Positions 53,272 to 61,408 of a DNA stretch of 64,000 nucleotides are shown piece after piece; positions within the stretch are counted from its first letter, which is position 1, and each line of letters begins with the position of its first letter. The stretch lies in NCBI GenBank assembly GCA_041678045.1, contig JBAYOV010000003.1, forward strand, positions 62,001 to 126,000. Reading direction: 5' to 3'. The notes under the pieces are model-generated. The model made no database searches. It saw nothing but the letters and a program-made list of their open reading frames with translations, and had not been told where the DNA came from. The position numbers and the translations under genes are program-made. This stretch comes from UBA2357 sp041678045. Lineage in GTDB: Bacteria; Pseudomonadota; Gammaproteobacteria; Burkholderiales; Rhodocyclaceae.

Positions 53272-53277
53272 ATTATA
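53272..53277 (-). promoter_or_regulatory. -10 element of yciB next to the start codon
   Basis: On the minus strand TATAAT is followed by CCGCCAC and the yciB ATG. The relA site has the same layout (GATAAT, CCGCCGC, ATG). The start of transcription would be at or next to the A of ATG, leaving no room for a ribosome site. No good -35 is visible. Confidence 0.5.
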
Positions 53278-54697
53278 CGGGTTTGCCGTGTTCGGCTTTG
53301 TGGTGTTCCTGTGGCCCATCGCCGGACAGTGTGCCCAGCCGGGCGTTGCCTTTCGGGCTCTGCAGCCTTTTCGTGGCCCCGTCCAGCGGTAGCCTCAGCA
53401 CGGCACGCAAACCGTGCGGCGCACGGGGCAACAGTTCGACATGGCCTTGGTGCGCACGGGCGATACGGTCCACGATGGCCAGCCCGAGCCCGGCCCCTTT
53501 GGTGTTCGAGCGCGCCTCTTCCATCCGGGTAAAGGGGTGGAGCATGCGCTTGGCGTCCTTTTCAGGGATGCCCGGCCCCTGGTCCGCCACTTCAAGCCAG
53601 ACCTCGCCGGCCTGCAAACGCAGGATCACATCGATCGGTTTGTCCTCCCCGGCGTAACGCACCGCATTGTCGAGCAGGTTGCGCAGGGCACGCCGCAGGG
53701 GCAGGGTGCGCACCGGCAGCATCATCTGGGGCGGCAACTCCAGGTTCAGCTCCAGCCCGCGCAGGCGGTACGGTTCGCACACATCCTGCACAAGCTCGAC
53801 CAGATCGCGCTCTTCGGCCGGCTCCTGCGGCTCGCCACGACCGAAATCGAGAAACTGCCCGATGATGCGATCCATCTCCTCGATGTCGGCCACCATGGCC
53901 AGCACATCGGTCTCCGGAGCGCCGGACATTTCCACGCCCAGCCGCAGACGGGCCAATGGCGTGCGCAGATCGTGCGACACCCCAGCCAGAATCAGCGCGC
54001 GTTCGGCATCGGTGCGTGCAAGATCACCGGCCATCTGGTTGAAGGCCCGCGCCACTGAGGCGATCTCTTCAGGTCCGGACTCCGACAGGGCAGGGGGCTG
54101 CTGGCCACTGCCCACCAGACGGGCGCTGCGCGCCAGGCTACCAAGCGGTCGGCTGATTCGGCTCACGATCAGGAAGGCGCCCAGCAGGGCCAGCAGCAGC
54201 GCGGCCGCCCCCCAGATCAGCCAGTCCAGCGCCCCGACCTGCTGCAATCGCTCGGAGGGCAGCATCACCCAGAAGTCTTCCTCGTCTTCGGGGTCGAGCC
54301 GGAAGCTCACCCAGAAGCCTTCCAGCGTTTTCCAGCGGGCAGCGAGCTGCGTGTGATTGCCGAGTTGCCGACGGATTTCGTCGGCAAGCAACATCATGGG
54401 GCGAGTAGGGGGCAGGGGCTGAACCTCGTCGGAAGGTTCGGAAGGATAGATGCGAATGCCTTCCAGCGCCGCCAGATCGATGAGCAGCTCGGTGCGTCTG
54501 GAGACTTCCGCATTGATCAGCGCGGTGCGGGTGAGGTTCACCACGCTGACCACCATCTGCGCAAGATCGCGGGCGCGAGCGGGCTCCTGAAAGTGGCGGA
54601 ATATCTGCAGCCAGGTCGACAGCGCCAGGATGAGCACCAGCGCAATGAGCAGAAAGCTCTGCCACAGCAGCGATCGCGGCAGGATATTGAAGCTCAC
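53273..54697 (-). CDS. envZ: Two-component sensor histidine kinase (EnvZ-like)
   Basis: 474-residue membrane kinase. Two membrane helices (about residues 13-33 and 157-178) bracket a periplasmic sensor of about 120 residues. HAMP (180-235), then the H-box with H242 in AGVSHDLRTPLARL; N-box LRNLLDNAVRYA, G1 DQGPGIP and G2 GAGLGLAIV follow. GTG start; GTGA overlaps the ompR stop. EnvZ is the best guess from gene pairing and the OmpR-like partner, but the signal may differ. Confidence 0.88.
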   Translation of the reverse strand: MSFNILPRSLLWQSFLLIALVLILALSTWLQIFRHFQEPARARDLAQMVVSVVNLTRTALINAEVSRRTELLIDLAALEGIRIYPSEPSDEVQPLPPTRPMMLLADEIRRQLGNHTQLAARWKTLEGFWVSFRLDPEDEEDFWVMLPSERLQQVGALDWLIWGAAALLLALLGAFLIVSRISRPLGSLARSARLVGSGQQPPALSESGPEEIASVARAFNQMAGDLARTDAERALILAGVSHDLRTPLARLRLGVEMSGAPETDVLAMVADIEEMDRIIGQFLDFGRGEPQEPAEERDLVELVQDVCEPYRLRGLELNLELPPQMMLPVRTLPLRRALRNLLDNAVRYAGEDKPIDVILRLQAGEVWLEVADQGPGIPEKDAKRMLHPFTRMEEARSNTKGAGLGLAIVDRIARAHQGHVELLPRAPHGLRAVLRLPLDGATKRLQSPKGNARLGTLSGDGPQEHHKAEHGKPV

Positions 54698-55476
54698 TCG
54701 GTGGTGGCTCCGCCCTCGTCAGCCCCGCTCGCATCGGCCGAATCGTCTTCCTCGACAGGGCTTTCCTCCGGTACGAACACATACCCGAAGCCCCACACGG
54801 TCTGGATGTAGCGCGGCTTGGAGGGGTCTTCCTCGACCAGTTTGCGCAGACGGCTCACCTGTACGTCGATGGCGCGATCAAACACGCCATATTCGCGGCC
54901 ACGCGCCAACTCCATCAGCTTGTCGCGCGACAGGGGCTGGCGCGGATGCTGCAGCAGCACCTTGAGCAGGGAGAATTCCCCTGTGGTCAGGGCAATTTCC
55001 TCGCCATCGCGCACCAGTACCCGGGTGCCGAGATTGACCTCGATCCGGCCAAAGCGCACCACCTCATCCTCGATGGTCGGCGCCCCCGGCAGCACTGCAG
55101 GCCGGCGGCGCATCACCGCATGAATGCGCGCCACCAGCTCACGGGGGTTGAACGGTTTGGGCAGGTAGTCGTCGGCGCCCATTTCGAGGCCGATGATGCG
55201 GTCGACCTCGTCTCCCTTGGCCGTGAGCATGAGAATGGGCAGCGAGTTTTCGCCAGCGCGCAGACGGCGGCAGATCGCCAGTCCGTCCTCTCCGGGCAGC
55301 ATCAGGTCAAGCACCATCAGGTCGAAGTGCTCCCGATGCAGCGCACGATCCATCGTGGCGCCGTCGGGCACAGCCTTGACGGTGAACCCCTGTTCTTGCA
55401 GGTAACGCGACAACAGGTCACGCAAGCGTGCATCGTCATCGACCAACAACACCTTGTAGCGCACTTTCTGGTTCAT
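54694..55476 (-). CDS. ompR: Response regulator, OmpR family
   Basis: 260-residue regulator. Receiver domain (residues 8-120) with acidic pocket D13-D15 and phospho-acceptor D57 in LMVLDLMLPGEDG; conserved T/K at TAKGDEVD and KPFNPREL. The C-terminal winged helix (about 145-240) shows the ALTTGEFSLLKVL and VWGFGYVFVPE ends. An acidic tail of about 20 residues (EEDDSADASGADEGG) is unusual for OmpR. Starts the operon ompR-envZ. Confidence 0.93.
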   Translation of the reverse strand: MNQKVRYKVLLVDDDARLRDLLSRYLQEQGFTVKAVPDGATMDRALHREHFDLMVLDLMLPGEDGLAICRRLRAGENSLPILMLTAKGDEVDRIIGLEMGADDYLPKPFNPRELVARIHAVMRRRPAVLPGAPTIEDEVVRFGRIEVNLGTRVLVRDGEEIALTTGEFSLLKVLLQHPRQPLSRDKLMELARGREYGVFDRAIDVQVSRLRKLVEEDPSKPRYIQTVWGFGYVFVPEESPVEEDDSADASGADEGGATTE

Positions 55477-55849
55477 GCTGAACTCCGTTTCTTGCGGCGG
55501 ACATGGATGCTAACGACTGCCTTCGGTGAGCGGCGAGAGGGCCGGGTAACGCTTCGTAAGGCCTCGCCCGATTCGTAATAGGTTTTTACAAACTTGTCTG
55601 CTCTGTGCACTATGCAACATACCCGTCAGGGTTTTTCAGTGTAAGGTTCGACTCACCCGAAGATCGCCCCTGTGCTTCGAGCCCCGCCCCGGCAGACACC
55701 CAATGCGGGCCAGGGCAGGTCATCCACCAACACGAGTCGACCGTCAGGCCAGTCTTGCCATGCCATTGTTTCAGTCCGGATATTCTTGTCAACCGCCACT
55801 TGCAGCCAGTGATCTGCAGCACAGGCCATTGTGCTGCAGGGATCAGGCA
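55477..55849. other. ompR upstream region (373 bp, no gene)
   Basis: No coding sequence I can support. It carries a direct repeat TTCGTAA at 55553-55559 and 55572-55578 (19 bp apart) and an AT-rich patch (55572-55600) with a TATTAC-like -10 toward ompR. These could be response-regulator sites, but the match to any known box is weak. The last 90 bases lead into a small plus-strand gene. Confidence 0.4.
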
Positions 55850-56152
55850 GTGCTCGTGATCGCCCTTTCGGCCGTGTCGCTCAGTCTGCTCGCCCCCCCC
55901 CTTCAGGCATCCCCGGACAGCCGCTTCCTGCCGCCCGAAGTACGCAACTCAGCGGAGCCTCCTCCTCCACGGGCCGCGCACGGAGTGGAGATTCGTCGCG
56001 TGCTGTTGCGCGATGGCAACTACTTCGAGCCACAAGGCGAACGGCGACGCCTGAGCGCTCATGAGCGCGAAATCCTCAGACGGGAGCTGCGCGAATCGAT
56101 GCATGAAGTACATGGTCAGCCGGCAGGCTTGAAGCTCAGGCCGAACAACTGA
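55850..56152 (+). CDS. Small exported protein of unknown function
   Basis: 100 residues if it starts at the GTG at 55850, which has AGGG about 8 bases upstream. That start gives a signal peptide (VLVIALSAVSLSLLAPPLQAS). An ATG at 55760 in the same frame would give 130 residues without a good signal. The mature part is rich in Pro and Arg and ends with LSAHEREILRRELRESMHEV, like the LSxEERxxLRRxIRxA helix in small betaproteobacterial periplasmic proteins. Divergent from ompR; a role in the periplasm is inferred. Confidence 0.6.
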   Translation: MLVIALSAVSLSLLAPPLQASPDSRFLPPEVRNSAEPPPPRAAHGVEIRRVLLRDGNYFEPQGERRRLSAHEREILRRELRESMHEVHGQPAGLKLRPNN

Positions 56153-56197
56153 TCGCTCCGACGCATCCGATTGCACGCGTAGCGGGTCATCAGCCGT

Positions 56198-56203
56198 TAC
56201 AAT
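56198..56203 (+). promoter_or_regulatory. -10 element of tsaB next to the start codon
   Basis: TACAAT (5 of 6) ends 9 bases before the tsaB ATG at 56213. Transcription would start about 0-4 bases before the ATG. No ribosome site is visible. A TTGCAC at 56171 is 21 bp away and unlikely to be the -35. Confidence 0.4.
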
Positions 56204-56212
56204 GCGCCCGCT

Positions 56213-56905
56213 ATGAACATTCTTGCCCTGGAAACTTCCTGCGAAACAGCCTCCGTTGCATTGGCGACGGCCGGCGATGTCCTGCAAATCACGCTGCAGG
56301 GGCACACCAACCACTCCGAACATCTGCTTGAGCAGATTGGTGAATTGCTCTCCCGGGCCGGTCTGACGGTGTCGGAACTGGATGCGATTGCCTTCGGAGC
56401 CGGCCCGGGCGCCTTTACCGGCGTGCGGCTCGCCTGTGGTGTGGCCCAGGGCTTGGCGATGGGGGCCGGACTGGGCGTGATACCGGTCAACAGCCTCGCC
56501 GCCCTCTGCCTGCAAGCCCATGGACCACAGGTGTTCGTGGCGACCGACGCACGCATGGGGGAGTGTTATGGCAACGCCTTTCGCCTGCGCAACGGGCGTC
56601 CCGAAGCCTTTGAACCACCGTGCTGCCTCCCCCCCGAGCAACTGAGCCTGCCCGATGCCGACGGACCCTGGGAAGGGATCGGCTCCGCCTTCAAGGCATA
56701 CGCCGGCCGGCTCGATCATCTGCTCCCCGGGATGGCCACGGTGAATGCCGACGCCGTGCCGCGTGCCTGCGACGTGCTTGCCCTGGCTCGCCTGCAATTG
56801 CGCGAGGGGGGGGCACTCGCCCCCGAACTGGCCAGCCCGCTGTATGTCCGCAACAAGGTTGCCCTGACCATCGAGGAGCGGCGCGCCCGCGGGGGCAAGG
56901 CATGA
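56213..56905 (+). CDS. tsaB: tRNA threonylcarbamoyladenosine synthesis protein TsaB
   Basis: Partner of TsaD in making t6A at position 37 of ANN-decoding tRNAs. 230 residues, ASKHA fold without its own catalytic metal site. Family motifs are ILALETSCETASVAL, GAGPGAFTGVRLACGVAQGL and DARMGECYGNAF. The C-terminus overlaps rimI by 4 bp (ATGA), the common tsaB-rimI pairing. Confidence 0.94.
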   Translation: MNILALETSCETASVALATAGDVLQITLQGHTNHSEHLLEQIGELLSRAGLTVSELDAIAFGAGPGAFTGVRLACGVAQGLAMGAGLGVIPVNSLAALCLQAHGPQVFVATDARMGECYGNAFRLRNGRPEAFEPPCCLPPEQLSLPDADGPWEGIGSAFKAYAGRLDHLLPGMATVNADAVPRACDVLALARLQLREGGALAPELASPLYVRNKVALTIEERRARGGKA

Positions 56906-57378
56906 CCTGCAGTGGGGTTGCGGCAGGCGTGCAGACGGATTTCGTGCTGATGACGGAAAACGATCTGGACCGGGTGGCCGAACTTGAGGCCGCGCTGCAC
57001 CCCTTTCCATGGACTCGCGGCAACTTCAACGACGCCTTGACGGCGGGCTATGGCTGCTGGCTGATGCAACTGGACGGACGCACCGTGGGCCATGCCGTGC
57101 TGATGCTGGTGATGGACGAGGCGCATCTGCTCACCATCAGCCTGTGCAATGAACTGCAGGGCAAGGGACTGGGGGGGAGGATGCTGCGTTTTCTGGCCGG
57201 GTACGCAAAAGGCCACGGGGCGCGCCAGATGTTTCTTGAAGTGCGCCCGAGCAACACGCGTGCGCTGAGCGTGTACCGCAGTCTTGGCTTTGAGGAGATC
57301 GGCCGTCGCAAGCGCTATTACCCTGCGCTCGATGGGGGCCGTGAAGATGCCATCGTGATGCGCTGGACGCTGGGTTGA
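56902..57378 (+). CDS. rimI: Ribosomal protein S18-alanine N-acetyltransferase
   Basis: GNAT acetyltransferase of 158 residues. The acetyl-CoA loop is NELQGKGLGGRML (Q/RxxGxG/A); LEVRPSNTRALSVYRSLGFEEIGRR is the C-terminal signature, quoted here as conserved parts. RimI acetylates the S18 N-terminus in E. coli. It has a 14-residue N-terminal extension (MTCSGVAAGVQTDF). ATGA overlap with tsaB. Confidence 0.92.
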   Translation: MTCSGVAAGVQTDFVLMTENDLDRVAELEAALHPFPWTRGNFNDALTAGYGCWLMQLDGRTVGHAVLMLVMDEAHLLTISLCNELQGKGLGGRMLRFLAGYAKGHGARQMFLEVRPSNTRALSVYRSLGFEEIGRRKRYYPALDGGREDAIVMRWTLG

Positions 57379-57380
57379 GG

Positions 57381-58322
57381 ATGATGAACCCACGGGCATC
57401 CAGACAGGCATCCGTGCTGCGCGAGATGGGGCTGGCCCCGCTCTGGCGCTTGCGCGCCCGGGATGTCGCGACCGAAGCGCCTCAGGGCGCCGACCAACAG
57501 GCTGCACACCCTGTTCAGACCGAAGGGCAGGGGCCGGAGCATGTGCTCCTCCGGTCCACTACACCACCCGTGCGTGCGCGCGGGCCTGTTTCCGTGTCCG
57601 ATGTTCCTGCGTCACATCCGGCAGATGGCGGGCAACGGCCCACCAGAACCACACAGAAACCCGCGACCGCATCTGCAGCAGACCAGGCTGCCCCCCAGTC
57701 GGACGCCCGCGATCTGGCGGCCATTGCCCGCATGGACTGGGACGAGCTGGAACAGGCCATCGCCCGGTGCACCGCCTGCGAGTTGTGCAAGCAGCGGAAC
57801 CAGTCCGTGCCCGGCATGGGGGATCGCCAGGCCGACTGGGTGTTCATCGGAGAAGGCCCGGGAGCAGAAGAGGACCGGCGGGGCCAGCCCTTCGTGGGGC
57901 CGGCGGGCCGCCTGCTGGATGAAATGCTCAAGGCCATCGGTCTGGCGCGTGGCGACAATGTGTACATCGCCAATGCCATCAAATGTCGCCCCCCATTCAA
58001 CCGTACCCCGACCGCCGCTGAAATCGATGCCTGCCGACCATTTCTGATGCGCCAGCTTGCCCTGCTGCAACCCAAGCTTCTGGTGGCGTTGGGGCGCCCG
58101 GCCGCACAGGCCCTGCTGAAGCACGATGTCGCCATCAATGCCGCAAGGGGCAAGGTGTTCCAGCATGGCGAACAGGGCACGCCACTGGTGGTCACCTATC
58201 ATCCGGCCTATCTGCTGCGCAATCCGGAACACAAGCGACGGAGCTGGGCAGACCTCTGTCACCTGCAGACGCTCATCGAGCAGCACTCAGGCACAGGCAC
58301 GGATAGCCCGTCTTCGCCCTGA
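57381..58322 (+). CDS. Uracil-DNA glycosylase, family 4 (iron-sulfur)
   Basis: 313 residues. Removes uracil from DNA. The first 110 residues are a poorly conserved, Pro- and Gln-rich extension. The catalytic domain (about 120-300) has [4Fe-4S] cysteines in CTACELC and, downstream, CRPPFNRTP with DACRPFL; GEGPGAEEDRRGQPFVG is the uracil pocket and HPAYLLRN the C-terminal motif. ATGs at 57381 and 57384 are both plausible. Follows rimI by 2 bases, so it is co-transcribed. Confidence 0.93.
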   Translation: MMNPRASRQASVLREMGLAPLWRLRARDVATEAPQGADQQAAHPVQTEGQGPEHVLLRSTTPPVRARGPVSVSDVPASHPADGGQRPTRTTQKPATASAADQAAPQSDARDLAAIARMDWDELEQAIARCTACELCKQRNQSVPGMGDRQADWVFIGEGPGAEEDRRGQPFVGPAGRLLDEMLKAIGLARGDNVYIANAIKCRPPFNRTPTAAEIDACRPFLMRQLALLQPKLLVALGRPAAQALLKHDVAINAARGKVFQHGEQGTPLVVTYHPAYLLRNPEHKRRSWADLCHLQTLIEQHSGTGTDSPSSP

Positions 58323-58423
58323 CCGGACGATACACATTTGGCATCAAATGTGATCTGCGCCCGGTACAGCGGCGAAAAGATGTTGTATTCTTGAGAAATA
58401 AAACAGGCTTATGGAGACCTCAA

Positions 58424-59347
58424 GTGGCTGATCGACGACTTCAGGTGTTTTGTGCCGTGGCAAAGCACGGTTCCTTCACCCGGGCGGCCGAGCATTTGTT
58501 CATGACACAACCGGCCGTCACCTTCCAGATCAAGCAACTGGAGGAGCATTTCAACACCCGTCTGCTCGACCGGGGGCACGGCAAGGTCACGCTCACATCC
58601 GCCGGCGAGGTGGTGCTTGCCTACGCCGAGCGCATTCTGGACATGAGCGATGAGCTCGAATCCAGAGTGGCCGAACTGACCGATGAGTTGGCGGGGACAC
58701 TCGCCATCGGCACCAGCACCACGATTGCGGCCTACTGGTTGCCGCGCCTGCTGGAACGTTTCAAGCGGCAGTATCCAAGAGTGAAGCCACGCGTGGTGGT
58801 GGGCAACTCCCAGCTGACCGAAGGACGGGTGGCTGCACGCGAGCTCGACATCGGCCTGATCGAGATCGTCTCGGACCAGCCCGCAATCGAGCGACGAGGC
58901 GCCGCACGGGATGAATTGCTGGTGATTTGCCAGCCCGGTCACCCGCTGAGCCGCAAGCGTGCGCTGCAGGCCAGGGATTTGCTGGAGCATCCGTTCATCA
59001 ACCGCGATCCCGGCAATGCCGTGCGCGATCTGGCCGAGGACTTCTTCAACCACGCGGGCATTGCCCCCGATGCATTGCCGGTGTGCGCCGAGTTGGGCAG
59101 CCTGGCCACGGTGAAGCATCTTGCCGCCGAAGGCCTGGGGTTCGCGATTGCCTCGAATGCGGCCATTCAGCGCGATGTGAGGGAAGGGCGGCTGGTCGCG
59201 ATTCCGCTCGATCCGCCGCTGTACACCCCGCTGGAAGTCATTGTTCCGAAGGACAAGTTCCGTTCGCGACTGATCACCACCTTTGCCGATCATGCGGTCA
59301 GCGAACTCAGTGGCATGGCTGAACAGTTCAAGCGCACCGCCAACTGA
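58424..59347 (+). CDS. LysR-family transcriptional regulator
   Basis: 307-residue regulator. N-terminal winged HTH at residues 3-62 (FTRAAEHLFMTQPAVTFQIKQLE in conserved parts), coiled linker, and a periplasmic-binding-protein-like effector domain (about 85-295). The GTG at 58424 has GGAG 7 bases upstream and gives VADRRLQVFCAVAKHG, the family start. Overlaps radA by 1 base (TGATG), an unusual partner; targets are unknown. Confidence 0.9.
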   Translation: MADRRLQVFCAVAKHGSFTRAAEHLFMTQPAVTFQIKQLEEHFNTRLLDRGHGKVTLTSAGEVVLAYAERILDMSDELESRVAELTDELAGTLAIGTSTTIAAYWLPRLLERFKRQYPRVKPRVVVGNSQLTEGRVAARELDIGLIEIVSDQPAIERRGAARDELLVICQPGHPLSRKRALQARDLLEHPFINRDPGNAVRDLAEDFFNHAGIAPDALPVCAELGSLATVKHLAAEGLGFAIASNAAIQRDVREGRLVAIPLDPPLYTPLEVIVPKDKFRSRLITTFADHAVSELSGMAEQFKRTAN

Positions 59348-60732
59348 TGGCCAAGGCAAAAACGGTGCATGTGTGCAGCGAGTGTGGCGGACAATCGCCG
59401 CGCTGGCAGGGGCAGTGCCCGCACTGCAAGGCGTGGAACACGCTCACTGAAACGGTACTCGAGCAGGGGCAGGGCGGGGCGTCCTCAAGCAAGCGTTTCA
59501 CCGCGCTGGCCGGCAACACGGCCACGCTGACCCCATTGTCGGCACTGGAGCCTCGCGAAGCTCCGCGCCTGCCCACCGGACTGGAGGAGTTTGACCGGGT
59601 GCTGGGCGGTGGTTTGGTGCCTGGCGCCGTCGTGCTGATCGGGGGCGATCCAGGCATTGGCAAATCCACCTTGTTGCTGCAGGCGCTGTCGGCGCTGTCA
59701 CATCGCGTGGCCGCGATCTATGTCACCGGCGAGGAGTCCGGCGAGCAGGTGGCACTGCGCGCCAGACGCCTGCAGATCGAGGCCGCCCCGTTGATGCTGC
59801 TTGCAGAAATCAACATGGAACGCATCCTGGCGACGCTGGGCGAGCACAAGCCGCGCCTTGCGGTGATCGACTCGATACAGACGGTGTACTCCGAAGCCCT
59901 GCAGTCTGCGCCCGGCTCCGTGGCGCAGGTGCGTGAGTGCGCCGCACAACTGACCCGCTTCGCCAAGCAGTCCGGCGTGAGCCTGATCATGGTCGGACAC
60001 GTCACCAAGGATGGCACCCTGGCCGGCCCCAGGGTTCTGGAGCACATCGTCGATACCGTGCTGTATTTCGAGGGTGACACGCATTCGAGCTTCCGGCTGA
60101 TCCGTGCGTTCAAGAACCGCTTCGGTGCGGTGAACGAACTGGGGGTGTTCGCAATGACCGACAAGGGCCTGCGCGGCGTCAGCAATCCGTCGGCGATCTT
60201 CCTCACCCGGCACGATCAGCAGGTATCCGGCAGTTGCGTGCTGATCACCCAGGAAGGAACCCGCCCGTTGCTGGTGGAAATCCAGGCGCTCGTCGATAGC
60301 GCACACAGTCCCAATCCGCGACGCCTGTCGGTGGGGCTGGAGCAAAACCGTCTGGCCATGCTGCTGGCCGTGCTGCACAAGCATGCCGGGGTGGTGTGCT
60401 TTGACCAGGATGTGTTCGTGAATGCCGTAGGGGGGGTGCGCATCAGCGAACCCGCAGCCGATCTGGCAGTGCTGCTGTCGATCGTTTCATCCCTGCGCAA
60501 CAAACCTCTGCCACGGGAACTGGCCGTTTTTGGTGAGGTAGGCCTGGCAGGAGAGATCCGACCGGCGCCGCGTGGTCAGGAACGTCTCCGGGAGGCCGCC
60601 AAGCTCGGCTTCAACACGGCCATCATTCCCAGGGCAAATGCACCACGGCAACCGGTGGAAGGTCTGCAGTTGATACCGGTCGACCGTGTCGAAGAAGCGA
60701 TAGAAGCGGCCAGAAACCTGCAACTGGATTGA
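59347..60732 (+). CDS. radA: DNA repair protein RadA
   Basis: Hexameric helicase that helps branch migration in recombination. 461 residues. N-terminal zinc finger (CSECGGQSPRWQGQCPHC in four-Cys arrangement), RecA-like core with Walker A GGDPGIGKSTLLL and the RadA-specific KNRFG motif, and a Lon-protease-like C-terminal domain (about 285-455). Its start overlaps the LysR stop. Full length. Confidence 0.96.
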   Translation: MAKAKTVHVCSECGGQSPRWQGQCPHCKAWNTLTETVLEQGQGGASSSKRFTALAGNTATLTPLSALEPREAPRLPTGLEEFDRVLGGGLVPGAVVLIGGDPGIGKSTLLLQALSALSHRVAAIYVTGEESGEQVALRARRLQIEAAPLMLLAEINMERILATLGEHKPRLAVIDSIQTVYSEALQSAPGSVAQVRECAAQLTRFAKQSGVSLIMVGHVTKDGTLAGPRVLEHIVDTVLYFEGDTHSSFRLIRAFKNRFGAVNELGVFAMTDKGLRGVSNPSAIFLTRHDQQVSGSCVLITQEGTRPLLVEIQALVDSAHSPNPRRLSVGLEQNRLAMLLAVLHKHAGVVCFDQDVFVNAVGGVRISEPAADLAVLLSIVSSLRNKPLPRELAVFGEVGLAGEIRPAPRGQERLREAAKLGFNTAIIPRANAPRQPVEGLQLIPVDRVEEAIEAARNLQLD

Positions 60733-60766
60733 CCCCGCACTCACGTGCCCACGCAGGCACGACTTT

Positions 60767-60805
60767 CATTCAATGACATATCACTTATACTGAATGCATT
60801 GAATG
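60767..60805 (+). promoter_or_regulatory. Promoter with a 9-bp inverted repeat, DUF4124 gene
   Basis: CATTCAATG (60767-60775) and its exact complement CATTGAATG (60797-60805) flank TATACT (60786-60791), a 5-of-6 match to -10. Arm-to-arm distance is 30 bp, three helical turns. The right arm ends 9 bases before the ATG. Likely operator and -10 of this small gene. Confidence 0.55.
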
Positions 60806-60814
60806 GGAGCGAAA

Positions 60815-61240
60815 ATGTTTGCGGCGAATTCTATAAGGCATGCAAGGGCATTCCTGATGTCACTGCTCACTCTGTTGCCCTCACTGTCTGTGGCACAGGT
60901 GTACAAGTGCGAGATCGGTGGGCGTGTGATTTATCAGGAAATGGCCTGTGCGCCAGGCAGCGGGGGCTTGTTGCCCGATTCGGATCGATTGACGGTAATC
61001 GACCCACCCAAACCGCGCAGCAATGAATGGCGTAGCGAGCGCCGGGCGGAAAGCAGCCCCCCGAGCCGTCCAACCCGTAGACAGACAAGCACTCAGACCC
61101 ATGACACTCGTTGTGCAGCGAAGGTCAAGCGACTTGCCAGAATCGACGCTCAAGCCCGCCAGCGTTCCACAACCAAACTTGCCAACGAACGCAGGGAAGT
61201 GCTGGAGTGGATACAGCGCAATGGTTGTTCCCGGTTGTAA
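60815..61240 (+). CDS. Exported DUF4124-domain protein
   Basis: 141 residues. A signal peptide (FAANSIRHARAFLMSLLTLL to VAQ) is followed by a DUF4124 domain, YKCEIGGRVIYQEMACAPG, split here as conserved parts. The C-terminal part is basic with a possible coiled coil (residues 95-135). The ATG at 60815 has GGGAG 5 bases upstream. An ATG at 60803 overlaps the inverted repeat. DUF4124 proteins are periplasmic; function unknown. Confidence 0.8.
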   Translation: MFAANSIRHARAFLMSLLTLLPSLSVAQVYKCEIGGRVIYQEMACAPGSGGLLPDSDRLTVIDPPKPRSNEWRSERRAESSPPSRPTRRQTSTQTHDTRCAAKVKRLARIDAQARQRSTTKLANERREVLEWIQRNGCSRL

Positions 61241-61408
61241 GGGAGGGGCGGGGCAGCTTGCTTCAGGCTTTGTCCTTTATTGGCTTGATAGCAATATCTT
61301 AGTTTACATAATACAAATTACCGCACTTTTTGACTCAATTTTGGGACTCAAGGGACTCAAAAAAGCGCCTGTTACCCCTGGCTCCGGATCAAACCAGCCT
61401 CTCTACCT
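61241..61408. other. AT-rich spacer between convergent genes
   Basis: 168 bases without a gene. Much lower GC than its surroundings (about 61280-61365 is mostly A/T). Contains GACTCAA three times (61332-61338, 61345-61351 and 61354-61360). No clear terminator hairpin. May be a scar of lost DNA. Confidence 0.5.
61332..61360. repeat. Three GACTCAA direct repeats
   Basis: GACTCAA at 61332, 61345 and 61354, with T-rich or G-rich bases between. Spacing is 13 and 9 bp, so it does not look like a simple phased operator. Confidence 0.5.
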
